From the NCBI GenBank assembly GCA_017848855.1, contig JAFIHF010000041.1, forward strand, positions 62,001-126,000: DNA of 64,000 bases. The letters are read 5' to 3'. Each line of letters begins with the position of its first letter. The stretch's first letter is position 1. Positions 55,257 to 63,358 of this stretch are shown piece after piece. The DNA is from Rhodanobacter denitrificans. Its GTDB lineage: Bacteria > Pseudomonadota > Gammaproteobacteria > Xanthomonadales > Rhodanobacteraceae. The notes below the pieces were generated by a model that had not been told where the DNA came from, did not search any database, and worked only from the letters and a program-made list of their open reading frames with translations. The position numbers and the translations under genes were made by a program.

Positions 55257-55757
55257 CTACTCGCCTTCCCAGTAGTCGCACGCGTCCGCGATGCGGCCGA
55301 GGTGGCGGAAGTGCGTCGGCGTGCCTTCGGCGAAAGCGCCGAATTTGCCGGAGTCGGGATATTCGCAGACCTCGGCCGGCGCCATCGTGCTGACCGCGAG
55401 GTAACGCAGCTCCGTCGATCCGGTATTGATGATCTGGTGCGCGGTTTCCGGGCCGCCGGTGGGGCAGGCGACCACGTCGCCCGCGCGCAGTGGGTAGCGC
55501 GCGTCGCCATGGCGCAGCTCGCCGCTGCCTTCGAGGATGAAGAACATCTCCTCTTCCGCGCGATGGCTGTGGAACGGGCAGGCGCGCTTGCCCGGCGCCA
55601 CCACGGTGAGGTTGTAGCCGAGCTGGCGCGCGCCGATGCGGCTGGCGATCTCGCCCCAGCGCAGGTCGTAGCGCTCGGCGGTGGCGCCCTGCGGGGCGCC
55701 GGCGGGCGTGGCGGTCTGGATGACGACGTCGTCGAGGTTGAGCACGGGACAGGTCAT
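55257..55757 (-). CDS. Cupin domain protein
   Basis: 166-aa single-cupin protein: FHSHRAEEEMFFILEGSGEL (metal His, Glu) and CPTGGPETAHQIINTGSTEL (second cupin motif with His). Such proteins bind metal and may be sugar isomerases or small-molecule sensors. It sits 19 bp after the hydratase gene within the liu block, so it is probably co-transcribed; role unknown. Confidence 0.8.
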   Translation of the reverse strand: MTCPVLNLDDVVIQTATPAGAPQGATAERYDLRWGEIASRIGARQLGYNLTVVAPGKRACPFHSHRAEEEMFFILEGSGELRHGDARYPLRAGDVVACPTGGPETAHQIINTGSTELRYLAVSTMAPAEVCEYPDSGKFGAFAEGTPTHFRHLGRIADACDYWEGE

Positions 55758-55776
55758 GGCGAATCCTCGCGTGGAA

Positions 55777-56568
55777 TCAGCCGGCGAGCCACGCCGGCGT
55801 GCGCTTGTCGAGGAAGGCGGTGAGCCCTTCCTGGCCTTCCGGCGACACGCGCAGGCGGGCGATCAGCTCGGCGTTGCGGTGGTCGGCGTGCTCGGCGGCG
55901 TGCTCGTCCAGGCCGCCGATGCGATACGCCAGCCGCTTGGCCTCGCGCTGCGCCTGTGGCCCGGCCTTGGCCAGCAGCTTCAGCGCGGAGGCCACCGCCT
56001 CGTCCAGCGCCGCGGGCGCGACGACCTGGTGCAGCAGGCCGATGCGCAGCGCCTCGGCGGCGTCGAACACCTCGCCGGTGAGGAACAGCTTGCGCGCCTG
56101 GCGCAGGCCGATCGCGGCGATCACGTAGGGCGAGATCACCGCGGGCACCAGGCCCAGCTTCACCTCGGTGAGGCCGAACTTCGCGGTGTCTGCGCCGATC
56201 GCGATGTCGCAGCAGGCGACCAGGCCCACGCCGCCGCCGTAGGCCGCGCCGTTGACGCGGGCGAGCGTGGGCTTGGGGCAGAACTGCAGGCTGCGCATCA
56301 ACCGCGCCAGGCGCAGCGAGTCCTCGCGGTTTTCCGTCTCGCTGGCCTTGGCCATGCCGCGCATCCAATTCAGGTCGGCGCCGGCGGAGAAGCTGGCGCC
56401 CTCGCCGGTGAGCACGAGGACGCGCACCGCCGGGTCGTGGCCGGCGGCCTCGATGGCGGCGGCCAGCTCGGCGATCAGCGCGTCGTCGAAGGCGTTGTGT
56501 ACCTCGGGGCGGTGCATGGCCAGCGTGCGCACGCCGGCGCGGTCGGTGATCTGGACGGAGGCGGACAT
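55777..56568 (-). CDS. liuC: Methylglutaconyl-CoA hydratase-like crotonase
   Basis: 263-aa crotonase. It has HRPEVHNAFDDALIAELAAA, the oxyanion-hole FSAGADLNWMRGMAKASETE, VNGAAYGGGVGLVACCDIAI and FGLTEVKLGLVPAVISPYVI. SAGADLNWM is typical of AtuE/LiuC methylglutaconyl- or isohexenylglutaconyl-CoA hydratases. It acts between MCC and HMG-CoA lyase. ATG 56568 is the family start. Divergent from feoA. Confidence 0.87.
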   Translation of the reverse strand: MSASVQITDRAGVRTLAMHRPEVHNAFDDALIAELAAAIEAAGHDPAVRVLVLTGEGASFSAGADLNWMRGMAKASETENREDSLRLARLMRSLQFCPKPTLARVNGAAYGGGVGLVACCDIAIGADTAKFGLTEVKLGLVPAVISPYVIAAIGLRQARKLFLTGEVFDAAEALRIGLLHQVVAPAALDEAVASALKLLAKAGPQAQREAKRLAYRIGGLDEHAAEHADHRNAELIARLRVSPEGQEGLTAFLDKRTPAWLAG

Positions 56569-56654
56569 GGGCGGATCCTGCTTGGGGAATCCCGTCATCT
56601 TAAAACGTTGCGCAACGCGGGCCGGTCGGCGCTGCAGCCCATGCGAAATACGGC

Positions 56655-56676
56655 TACAATGCGAACCATTCTTATT
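56655..56676 (+). promoter_or_regulatory. feoA promoter -10 box with overlapping Fur box
   Basis: TACAAT at 56655-56660 matches five of six bases of the -10 consensus; the -35 box CTGCAG is weak. AATGCGAACCATTCTTATT (56658-56676) resembles the Fur consensus with AATGC-GAACCATTCT-like symmetry and overlaps the -10, so Fur would repress when iron is ample. It lies 17 bp before the GTG start. Confidence 0.6.
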
Positions 56677-56693
56677 TGTAACCGGGTCGTGCC

Positions 56694-56939
56694 GTGCTCC
56701 TGTCCGACTTGCCGAAGGGTGCCCTCGCCGTGGTGGACCGCGTGGACGATGCGCATGCGGACGACCCGATCGCGCAACGCCTGCGCGACCTCGGCTTCGT
56801 CGACGGCGAGGCGGTGCGGGTGGCGGCGGTGGCGCCGATGGGCGGCGATCCGCTGTTGATCCAGATCGGCTACACGCGCTTCGCCCTGCGCCGCGCCGAG
56901 GCGGCGCGGGTCAGCGTGCGCTGCGAGGCGGCGGCATGA
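56694..56939 (+). CDS. feoA: Ferrous iron transport protein A
   Basis: 81-aa SH3-like FeoA. MLLSDLPKGALAVVDRV, LRDLGFVDGEAVRVAAVAPM and IQIGYTRFALRRAEAARVSV are typical. It starts with GTG 56694 and overlaps feoB by ATGA. FeoA supports ferrous uptake by FeoB at the cytoplasmic side. Confidence 0.92.
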   Translation: MLLSDLPKGALAVVDRVDDAHADDPIAQRLRDLGFVDGEAVRVAAVAPMGGDPLLIQIGYTRFALRRAEAARVSVRCEAAA

Positions 56940-58777
56940 GCGCCGACGCGCTGCGCATCGCCCTGGTGGGCAACCCGAACTGCGGCAAGACCGCGCTGTT
57001 CAACCTGCTCACCGGCGGCCGGCAGAAGGTGGCGAACTACGCCGGCGTCACCATCGAGCGCAAGGAAGGGCGCTTCGTGGCGCCATCCGGCCGCGTGCTG
57101 CAGATCCTCGACCTGCCCGGCGCCTACAGCTTCGACGCGGTCAGCCCCGACGAGCAGATCACCCGCGACGTGCTGGAAGGCAACTACCCCGGCGAGATGC
57201 CGCCCGATCTGATCGTCTGCGTGGCCGACGCCACCAACCTGCGCCTGCACCTGCGCTTCCTGCTGGAAGTGCGGCGGCTGGGCCGCCCGGTGGTGCTGGC
57301 GTTGAACATGATGGATGCGGCACGCCGTCGCGGCATCGTGATCGACGTGCCGGAGCTGTCGCGCCGGCTGGGCTTGCCGGTGGTGGAAACCGTGGCCGTG
57401 AAGCGCGGCGGCGCGCAGGCGCTGGTGGCGCGCGTGGACGGCGAGCTGCCGCAACCCGCGCCGGCGCAGGCCGACGACGCGGCCAGCCGCGCCGACCTGC
57501 ACGCGCAGGTGCGCGAGCTGCTCGCCGCCACCGTGAGCATGCCGCGCGCGACCGCGCAGCTGGACGATGCGCTGGACCATTGGGCGCTGCATCCGGTGTT
57601 CGGCATGGCCATCCTCGCGGTGGTGATGTTCCTGGTGTTCCAGGCGGTGTACGCCGCGGGCAAGCCGATGAGCGACCTGATCGGCGACGGCTTCGGCTGG
57701 CTGGGCGGGCACGTTGCCGCGCTGATGCCGGCAGGGCCGCTGCAGAGCCTGGTGGTGGACGGCATCTTCGGCGGCCTGGGCACGGTGCTCGGCTTCCTGC
57801 CGGTGATCCTGGTGCTGTTCTTCTTCATCCTCACGCTGGAGGAATCGGGCTACCTGCCGCGCGCGGCGTTCCTGCTCGACCGCCTGATGCTGTCGGTGGG
57901 GCTGACCGGGCGTTCGTTCATACCGCTGTTGTCCAGCTTCGCCTGCGCGATCCCCGGCATCATGGGCACGCGCAGCATCCAGGACCCGCGCGACCGCCTC
58001 GCCACCATCCTCGTCGCGCCGCTGATGACCTGCTCGGCGCGGCTGCCGGTGTATGCGCTGCTGATCGCCGCCTTCATCCCCGCGCACCGCGTGTTCGACC
58101 TGTTCAACCTGCAGGGGCTGGTGCTGTTCGCGCTGTACCTCGCGGGCATCCTCGGCGCGATGGCGGTGGCCTGGGTGATGAAGCACCTGCACCGCGACCG
58201 CAGCGAGCACGCGCTGCTGATGGAACTGCCCGCGTACCGGCTGCCCAAGCTGCGCGACGTGGCGATCGGCCTGTACGAGCGTGGCGCGATCTTCCTCAAG
58301 CGGCTCACCGGCGTGATCCTCGCGCTGACCGTGCTGATGTGGTTCCTCTCCACCTTCCCGGGCGCGCCGGCGGGCGCCACGCTGCCGGCGATCGACTACA
58401 GCTTCGCCGGCTACATCGGCCGCAGCCTCGCGCACGTGTTCGGGCCGATCGGCTTCAACTGGCAGATGAGCCTGGCGCTGATCCCGGCGTTCGCCGCGCG
58501 CGAAACCGCGGTGGCGGCGCTGGCCACCGTCTACATGGTGGGCGGCGACGCGGCCGGCGGCGGGCTGGCGCATGCGCTGGCGAGCCAGATCTCGTTGCCC
58601 GGCGCGCTGTCGCTGCTGGTGTGGTTCGCCTACGCGCCGCAGTGCATGTCCACGCTGGCGATCATCAAGCGCGAAACGGCCTCGTGGCGCAACGTGGCGA
58701 TCTCGTTCGGCTACATGTTCGCGATGGCCTACACGGCCTCGTTCCTCACCTACCGGATCGCGAGCGCGCTGACATGA
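56936..58777 (+). CDS. feoB: Ferrous iron transporter FeoB
   Basis: 613-aa GTP-dependent Fe2+ permease. G-domain motifs: G1 GNPNCGKTALFNLLTG (about 12-19), G3 LDLPGAYSF and G4 NMMD. The membrane part has two Gate segments with Cys: FACAIPGIMGTRSI and CSARLPVYALL, and LIPAFAARETAVAALATVYM then YAPQCMSTLAI. It is shorter than E. coli FeoB (about 770 aa), which is usual for this group. Coupled to feoA and to the small downstream gene. Confidence 0.95.
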   Translation: MSADALRIALVGNPNCGKTALFNLLTGGRQKVANYAGVTIERKEGRFVAPSGRVLQILDLPGAYSFDAVSPDEQITRDVLEGNYPGEMPPDLIVCVADATNLRLHLRFLLEVRRLGRPVVLALNMMDAARRRGIVIDVPELSRRLGLPVVETVAVKRGGAQALVARVDGELPQPAPAQADDAASRADLHAQVRELLAATVSMPRATAQLDDALDHWALHPVFGMAILAVVMFLVFQAVYAAGKPMSDLIGDGFGWLGGHVAALMPAGPLQSLVVDGIFGGLGTVLGFLPVILVLFFFILTLEESGYLPRAAFLLDRLMLSVGLTGRSFIPLLSSFACAIPGIMGTRSIQDPRDRLATILVAPLMTCSARLPVYALLIAAFIPAHRVFDLFNLQGLVLFALYLAGILGAMAVAWVMKHLHRDRSEHALLMELPAYRLPKLRDVAIGLYERGAIFLKRLTGVILALTVLMWFLSTFPGAPAGATLPAIDYSFAGYIGRSLAHVFGPIGFNWQMSLALIPAFAARETAVAALATVYMVGGDAAGGGLAHALASQISLPGALSLLVWFAYAPQCMSTLAIIKRETASWRNVAISFGYMFAMAYTASFLTYRIASALT

Positions 58778-59127
58778 GCACCGGCCTGCTGCTCCAGTAC
58801 ATCGTGCTCGGCCTGATCGTGGCGGCCAGCGTGCTGGTGCTGATCCGCAAGCTCTCGCCGCAGCTCAGCAACCGCTGGCTGGCGGCGTGGTCGATCCGGC
58901 TGTCGCGGCGCGACTCGCGTTTCGCGAAGGCGCTGGGCCGCCACCTGCAACCGAAGGAAGCCACCGGCAACTGCGCCGACGGCTGTTCCACCTGCGGCGC
59001 CTGCGGACCGAAGAAGCCGGCTGCCGTGTCGCCGGCAGCGGGCGCATCGCGTGGCCCCGGCGCTTCCGGCCAGGCGCGCGTGGCGGTGGAACCGATGCCG
59101 CTGCGCTTTCGCTCGCGTCCGCACTAG
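58774..59127 (+). CDS. DUF6587-type small membrane protein (FeoC position)
   Basis: 117-aa protein. One N-terminal membrane helix (LLQYIVLGLIVAASVLVLI), then a basic segment and the Cys cluster GNCADGCSTCGACGPKK. It overlaps feoB by ATGA, where other bacteria carry feoC; the four cysteines suggest Fe-S or iron sensing. DUF6587 members occur next to feoB in Xanthomonadales. Confidence 0.75.
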   Translation: MSTGLLLQYIVLGLIVAASVLVLIRKLSPQLSNRWLAAWSIRLSRRDSRFAKALGRHLQPKEATGNCADGCSTCGACGPKKPAAVSPAAGASRGPGASGQARVAVEPMPLRFRSRPH

Positions 59128-59164
59128 GTAAGCAGACGCATCCAAGGCCGCTTGTCGTTGCCAG

Positions 59165-59398
59165 TGGTCAGGGAAGCTCTGATTTTAGCGAGGCGCTTTT
59201 CAACAGCCAAAGGCTGGTCAAGCGCACTGGTGTCCGGAATATTCGATATTCCAGTTCGCAGGCTCCAAGCACCGCCGGCTCTTGCCTTGAACGACGAAGC
59301 CGAGCGACTCGCATTCGGGAAGGTGCTGATTGGTGAATCCCTCTCCCTCCGGGAGAGGGTTGGGGTGGGGGCTCTTGCTTCTGCGCTCTCGCGTACAA
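59165..59398. repeat. Mosaic repeat outer module, left of copy C
   Basis: Contains GAGGCGCTTTTCAACAGCC, GTCCGGAATATTCGATATTC, GGCTCCAAGCACCGCCGGCT, ATTGGTGAATCCCTCTCCCT. It is the forward form of the module at 48.75-48.94 and part of copy D. Confidence 0.7.
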
Positions 59399-59901
59399 CA
59401 GAGCGGTTTCGAGCCGCTGCCGCGGCCCGAGTGACTTTCTCTTTGCTTGTCCAAAGAGAAAGTCACCAAAGAGAAACGACACCCCGCGGCGACGCTCTGC
59501 GGGCATCCTGCCCTCCGAGTCCGTGAGTCGGGGCCGGGCTTTTCGAGCGGGCTCCTGCCCGCGCGAAAAGGCGAGCCCATCCATGGGCTCGCCCGCTGCG
59601 CGGCCTTGTCGTCCCCGCCTCACCGTCGCCGAGGGGCCCCGGGAAAAGCAGCGCGCTCCTGCGCGCAGAAGCGCAGAAGCAACGGCCAGAGCAAAGCGCC
59701 GCAAGATTCAGCTCCTCAGTTTCCAGATACGTCGCGGGGTGGCCGCTGTAGGGCGACGTGTCGACGTGCGTTGTTCCAATCCCCTCGACACAGCGGGCCT
59801 GTAGGGTCGGCGGATTGAACAGGCCATTTCTCTTGGTTACTTCTCTTTGGGCCAGCAAAGAGAAGTGACTCGGGCGCCGGTAGGCGACCGAAACCGCTTT
59901 G
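59399..59901. repeat. Mosaic intergenic repeat element, copy C (503 bp)
   Basis: Same orientation and ends as copy A (CAGAGCGGTTTCGAGCC ... CGAAACCGCTTTG) but without the internal CCCCACCCCAACC-GGGGAGGG module. It also shares GGCGGATTGAACAGGCCATT with copy B. Confidence 0.8.
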
Positions 59902-60170
59902 TCACTTGCGGCAGGCGACCGAAAGCCCACCGCAGGCGAGCCAAGGTGCGGAATCGAATGGTTCTCGCGAGCACCCGTTCCGGAGGGAGAGGGGGAGCAA
60001 ATCACCGGCGAAATATTCCGGACAGCAGTGAGCGAAAGCTGGGGTCCAGTGTCTATAGACCACTGAAAGCAAAGGTGCTGGATGACCAGCTTCGCTGTTG
60101 TGAAGCGCCTCCTGCTTGACCGGCCCTGCGGCCGTTGATGAAGCGCCTAGCAAGAATGACAAGCAAGAAG
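59902..60170. repeat. Mosaic repeat outer module, right of copy C
   Basis: Contains GGTTCTCGCGAGCACCCGTT, GCGAAATATTCCGGACAGCA and GAAGCGCCTCCTGCTTGACC; reverse relatives precede copy B. No gene is seen. Confidence 0.65.
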
Positions 60171-60193
60171 CTGGAATGATCAGACCTTCCTTA

Positions 60194-60459
60194 GAGCCTG
60201 TTCACGATCTCCGCATGGCCCGCGTTGCCTTGCCGTGGCCGTCAGGTGGTGGCGCGTGGCGCAGCGCCTGCCTGACTGGCAGGCCAAGCCGCGCGCTGCC
60301 GCATGGCGGCCACGGCAAGGCAACCCGAAGGGCCGGGGCTGTTTGCCCGCACCCCTGCGTCATCACTCAGTCGTGGACGGACGTCCACTCCTTCGTTCTT
60401 CCTTGGCCTGCGCGCAAACAGCTCCCGGCGCGGGCCATGTGGAGATCGTGAACAGGCTC
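60194..60459. mobile_element. MITE-like element with TTA target duplication
   Basis: 266 bp bounded by GAGCCTGTTCACGATCTCC(G/A)CATGGCC inverted ends (29 of 30 match including flanking bases), with TTA directly at both sides (60191-60193 and 60460-60462). It has a second inner inverted pair (TGCCTTGCCGTGGCCG / CGGCCACGGCAAGGCA) and no transposase frame. A 3-bp TNA duplication is what IS5-family (IS1031-group) elements make. Confidence 0.75.
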
Positions 60460-60478
60460 TTAGCGGGCGAACGGCCAT

Positions 60479-60982
60479 TCAGGGCTTCATCGACGTTGCC
60501 GGGCGCTCGTCGATCAGGCCGCAGTGGAGGGTGATCGGCGCCTTGCGCACGTCCGCCAGCTTGCCGTCGATGAAGTCGCAGGCGAGCAGGTTGTCTGCGC
60601 TGCTCTTGCGTGCCGAAGCGATGTTGAGGTTGATCATCACCGGGCCGTCGAGCATGGCCAGTCGCCGGGCGGAGATCGGCGGCCCCTTGAAGTGCACGGG
60701 GCCGCTGCGTCCCGGGGCCGTCATGGTCACGGATTGCGTGGTGAGGTCGATGTGGCCGGCTTCGTCCGCGTATTTTCCGGACTGCCTGTTCGGGTCGCCG
60801 TAGTACGCGGCGAACAGGAAGAGCTGCTCGTGGCGTGCGGCCAGCGTGGCGGCGGCCTTCTGCGACAGTGCGATGTCGAGGTCGAAGCCGTAGCTGTCCG
60901 CCGCTGCCGGCCGGGCAGGCGTGGCAGCGGCACAAACCGTGGCGGCGAGCGCAAGGGCGGCGAGGCTGGCAGGACGGTACAT
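60479..60982 (-). CDS. Secreted hypothetical protein downstream of MCC beta
   Basis: 167-aa protein with a signal peptide (LAALALAATVCAAATPARPA). Mature part: SYGFDLDIALSQKAAATLAA, then LFLFAAYYGDPNRQSGKYAD, GHIDLTTQSVTM and LACDFIDGKLADVRK with late Cys (ITLHCGLIDE). No family recognised. A MITE-like element lies just past its stop. It is 64 bp after the liuB stop on the same strand. Confidence 0.7.
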   Translation of the reverse strand: MYRPASLAALALAATVCAAATPARPAAADSYGFDLDIALSQKAAATLAARHEQLFLFAAYYGDPNRQSGKYADEAGHIDLTTQSVTMTAPGRSGPVHFKGPPISARRLAMLDGPVMINLNIASARKSSADNLLACDFIDGKLADVRKAPITLHCGLIDERPATSMKP

Positions 60983-61046
60983 GGCGTGGCTCCTTGACGG
61001 TCGTGCGCAACCGTCATGGCGTCGGCGACCGGTTGCCCGGGCAAGG

Positions 61047-62654
61047 CTACATCCGGAACACGCCGTAGCGCTGCGGCTCGATCGGCGCGTTCATCGATGC
61101 CGAGATCGCCAGCCCCAGCACGCGGCGGGTGTCGGCGGGGTCGATGATGCCGTCGTCCCACAGGCGGGCGCTGGCGTAGTAGGGGTGGCCCTGGCGTTCG
61201 TACTGCTCGCGGATCGGCGCCTTGAAGGCTTCTTCCTCGTCCTTCGACCAGCACTTGCCGGCGGCTTCGATGCCGTCGCGCTTCACCGTGGCGAGCACGC
61301 TGGCGGCCTGTTCGCCGCCCATCACGCTGATGCGCGCGTTCGGCCACATCCACAGGAACCTTGCTCCATAAGCCCGGCCGCACATCGCGTAGTTGCCGGC
61401 GCCGAAGCTGCCGCCGATCACCACGGTGAACTTGGGCACGTGCGAGCAGGCGACGGCAGTGACCATCTTGGCGCCGTCCTTGGCGATGCCGGCCTGTTCG
61501 TATTTCTTGCCGACCATGAAGCCGGTGATGTTCTGCAGGAACACCAGCGGCACGTTGCGCTGGTTGCACAGCTCGATGAAGTGCGCGCCCTTGAGCGCGC
61601 TCTCGGCGAACAGGATGCCGTTGTTGGCGACGATGCCCACCGGGTAGCCGTGGATGTGGGCGAAGCCGCAGACCAGGGTCTTGCCGTAGCGTGCCTTGAA
61701 CTCGTGGAACTCGGAGCCGTCGACGAGGCGCGCGATCACCTCGCGGATGTCGAACGGGCGGCGGGTGTCCTCGGGGATCACGCCGTACAGTTCCTCCACC
61801 GGGTACTTCGGCTCGGCCGGCTCGGCCAGCGCAAGCGGCATGGCTTTCCTGCGGTTGAGCGAGGCCACGATGTCGCGTGCGATGGCGAGCGCGTGCGCGT
61901 CGTTTTCGGCGTAGTGGTCGGCCACGCCGGAGATGGACGTATGGACGTCCGCGCCGCCCAGCGTCTCGGCGTCCACCACCTCGCCGGTGGCAGCCTTCAC
62001 CAGCGGCGGGCCGCCGAGGAAGATCGTGCCCTGCTCGCGCACGATGATGGTTTCGTCGCACATCGCCGGCACGTAGGCGCCGCCGGCGGTGCAGCTGCCC
62101 ATCACCACCGCGATCTGCGGGATGCCGAGCCCACTCATGCGCGCCTGGTTGTAGAAGATGCGGCCGAAATGCTCCTTGTCGGGAAACACCTCGTCCTGCA
62201 GCGGCAGGAACGCGCCGCCGGAATCGACCAGGTAGACGCAGGGCAGGCGGTTCTCCAGCGCTCCCTCCTGTGCGCGCAGGTGCTTCTTCACCGTCATCGG
62301 GAAGTAGGTGCCGCCCTTCACGGTGGCGTCGTTGGCCAGCACCATCACCTCGTTGCCGTGCACGCGGCCGATGCCGGCGATCACGCCCGCGGCGGGAGCG
62401 GCGCCGTCGTACATGCCGTGCGCGGCCAGTGGCGAGAGTTCGAGGAAGGGCGAGCCGGGATCGAGCAGGGCGCGGATGCGTTCGCGCGGCAACAGCTTGC
62501 CGCGCGCGACGTGCTTCTCGCGGGCCTTGGCGCCGCCGCCTTCGGCCGTGCGCGCCAGTTCCTGGCGCAGTTCGTCGGTGAGCGTGCGCAGGCGCGCGCT
62601 GCTGGCCTGGAACTCGGGGGAACGCGGATCGATCTGCGAGACGATGACACTCAT
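61047..62654 (-). CDS. liuB: Methylcrotonoyl-CoA carboxylase beta subunit
   Basis: 535-aa carboxyltransferase. It has [20 protein letters not shown], the biotin/CoA region [40 protein letters not shown], and [20 protein letters not shown] then [18 protein letters not shown]. These match MCC beta. It completes the carboxylase with the alpha chain encoded 6 kb away, across the feo operon. ATG 62654 is used; the frame stays open upstream. Confidence 0.93.
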   Translation of the reverse strand: MSVIVSQIDPRSPEFQASSARLRTLTDELRQELARTAEGGGAKAREKHVARGKLLPRERIRALLDPGSPFLELSPLAAHGMYDGAAPAAGVIAGIGRVHGNEVMVLANDATVKGGTYFPMTVKKHLRAQEGALENRLPCVYLVDSGGAFLPLQDEVFPDKEHFGRIFYNQARMSGLGIPQIAVVMGSCTAGGAYVPAMCDETIIVREQGTIFLGGPPLVKAATGEVVDAETLGGADVHTSISGVADHYAENDAHALAIARDIVASLNRRKAMPLALAEPAEPKYPVEELYGVIPEDTRRPFDIREVIARLVDGSEFHEFKARYGKTLVCGFAHIHGYPVGIVANNGILFAESALKGAHFIELCNQRNVPLVFLQNITGFMVGKKYEQAGIAKDGAKMVTAVACSHVPKFTVVIGGSFGAGNYAMCGRAYGARFLWMWPNARISVMGGEQAASVLATVKRDGIEAAGKCWSKDEEEAFKAPIREQYERQGHPYYASARLWDDGIIDPADTRRVLGLAISASMNAPIEPQRYGVFRM

Positions 62655-62763
62655 GCGCGGCGGCCGTCGAGATGAAACCGTGGATGATACCGGCTGCGCC
62701 ACGAGGTGAAGAGCGGCCCCTTCGATTCTCGCGTTCACGGACGAGCGCACGAATACATCCCAC

Positions 62764-62793
62764 AAAAAAACGGCCGCGCGAGGCGGCCGTTCT
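62764..62793 (-). terminator. Rho-independent terminator after the Ala-rich lipoprotein
   Basis: ACGGCCGCCTCGCGCGGCCGT stem (minus-strand sense) followed by T7, 24 bp after the stop codon at 62818 and before liuB, so it isolates liuB from the gene upstream. Confidence 0.85.
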
Positions 62794-62817
62794 TTCGAAG
62801 TCGTATCGCGAAGCGGA

Positions 62818-63201
62818 TCAGTGCTTCTCGGCGGCTTCCTTGGCCTTGTCGGCGGCGTCCTTGACGGCACCGGCGGCGTCCTTCGCGGCGTCGGCGGCCT
62901 TGCCGGCGGCGTCGGAGGCGTTGTCGGCGGCGCTCTTCATCTTGTCCATGGCGCTGGCAGCGGTGCTGGCGGCGGCCGGGGCAGCGGCGGTGGAGGCCGG
63001 AGCAGCTTCCGGAGCAGCGGCGGGAGCCGCAGCGGTGGTGGCCGGGGCGGCCTGCTCGGCAGCCTTCTGCGACTGGTCAGCGGACTGCTGAGCCTGGTCG
63101 GCCGACTGCTGGGCGTTCTGCGCGGAATCCTGCGCGCCGTTGCTGCAAGCCGCCAGCAGCGCGACGAGCGCGGAGGCGAGTAGGGTACGCGTAAACTTCA
63201 T
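62818..63201 (-). CDS. Ala-rich low-complexity lipoprotein
   Basis: 127-aa protein. Lipobox [11 protein letters not shown] after [11 protein letters not shown], then [24 protein letters not shown] repeats, an Ala/Pro-rich linker and an amphipathic helix of [20 protein letters not shown] units like LEA/entericidin-type proteins. AAGGAG precedes the ATG at 63201 closely. Probably membrane-anchored and extended. Function unknown. Confidence 0.75.
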   Translation of the reverse strand: MKFTRTLLASALVALLAACSNGAQDSAQNAQQSADQAQQSADQSQKAAEQAAPATTAAAPAAAPEAAPASTAAAPAAASTAASAMDKMKSAADNASDAAGKAADAAKDAAGAVKDAADKAKEAAEKH

Positions 63202-63358
63202 GGTAAATCTCCTTTGCCGTGGAATGCCGTATGGCCGTTTATTAATAGCGCTTTCCTGCGACTTGCGCCACAACTTTCATGGGGCCGCTTCAGTCGCCGT
63301 TGAAAGCCGGTTCAACGCACTTTCAGGGGGTGGGGCGTTTGGACGCCCCGGCCGCGAT

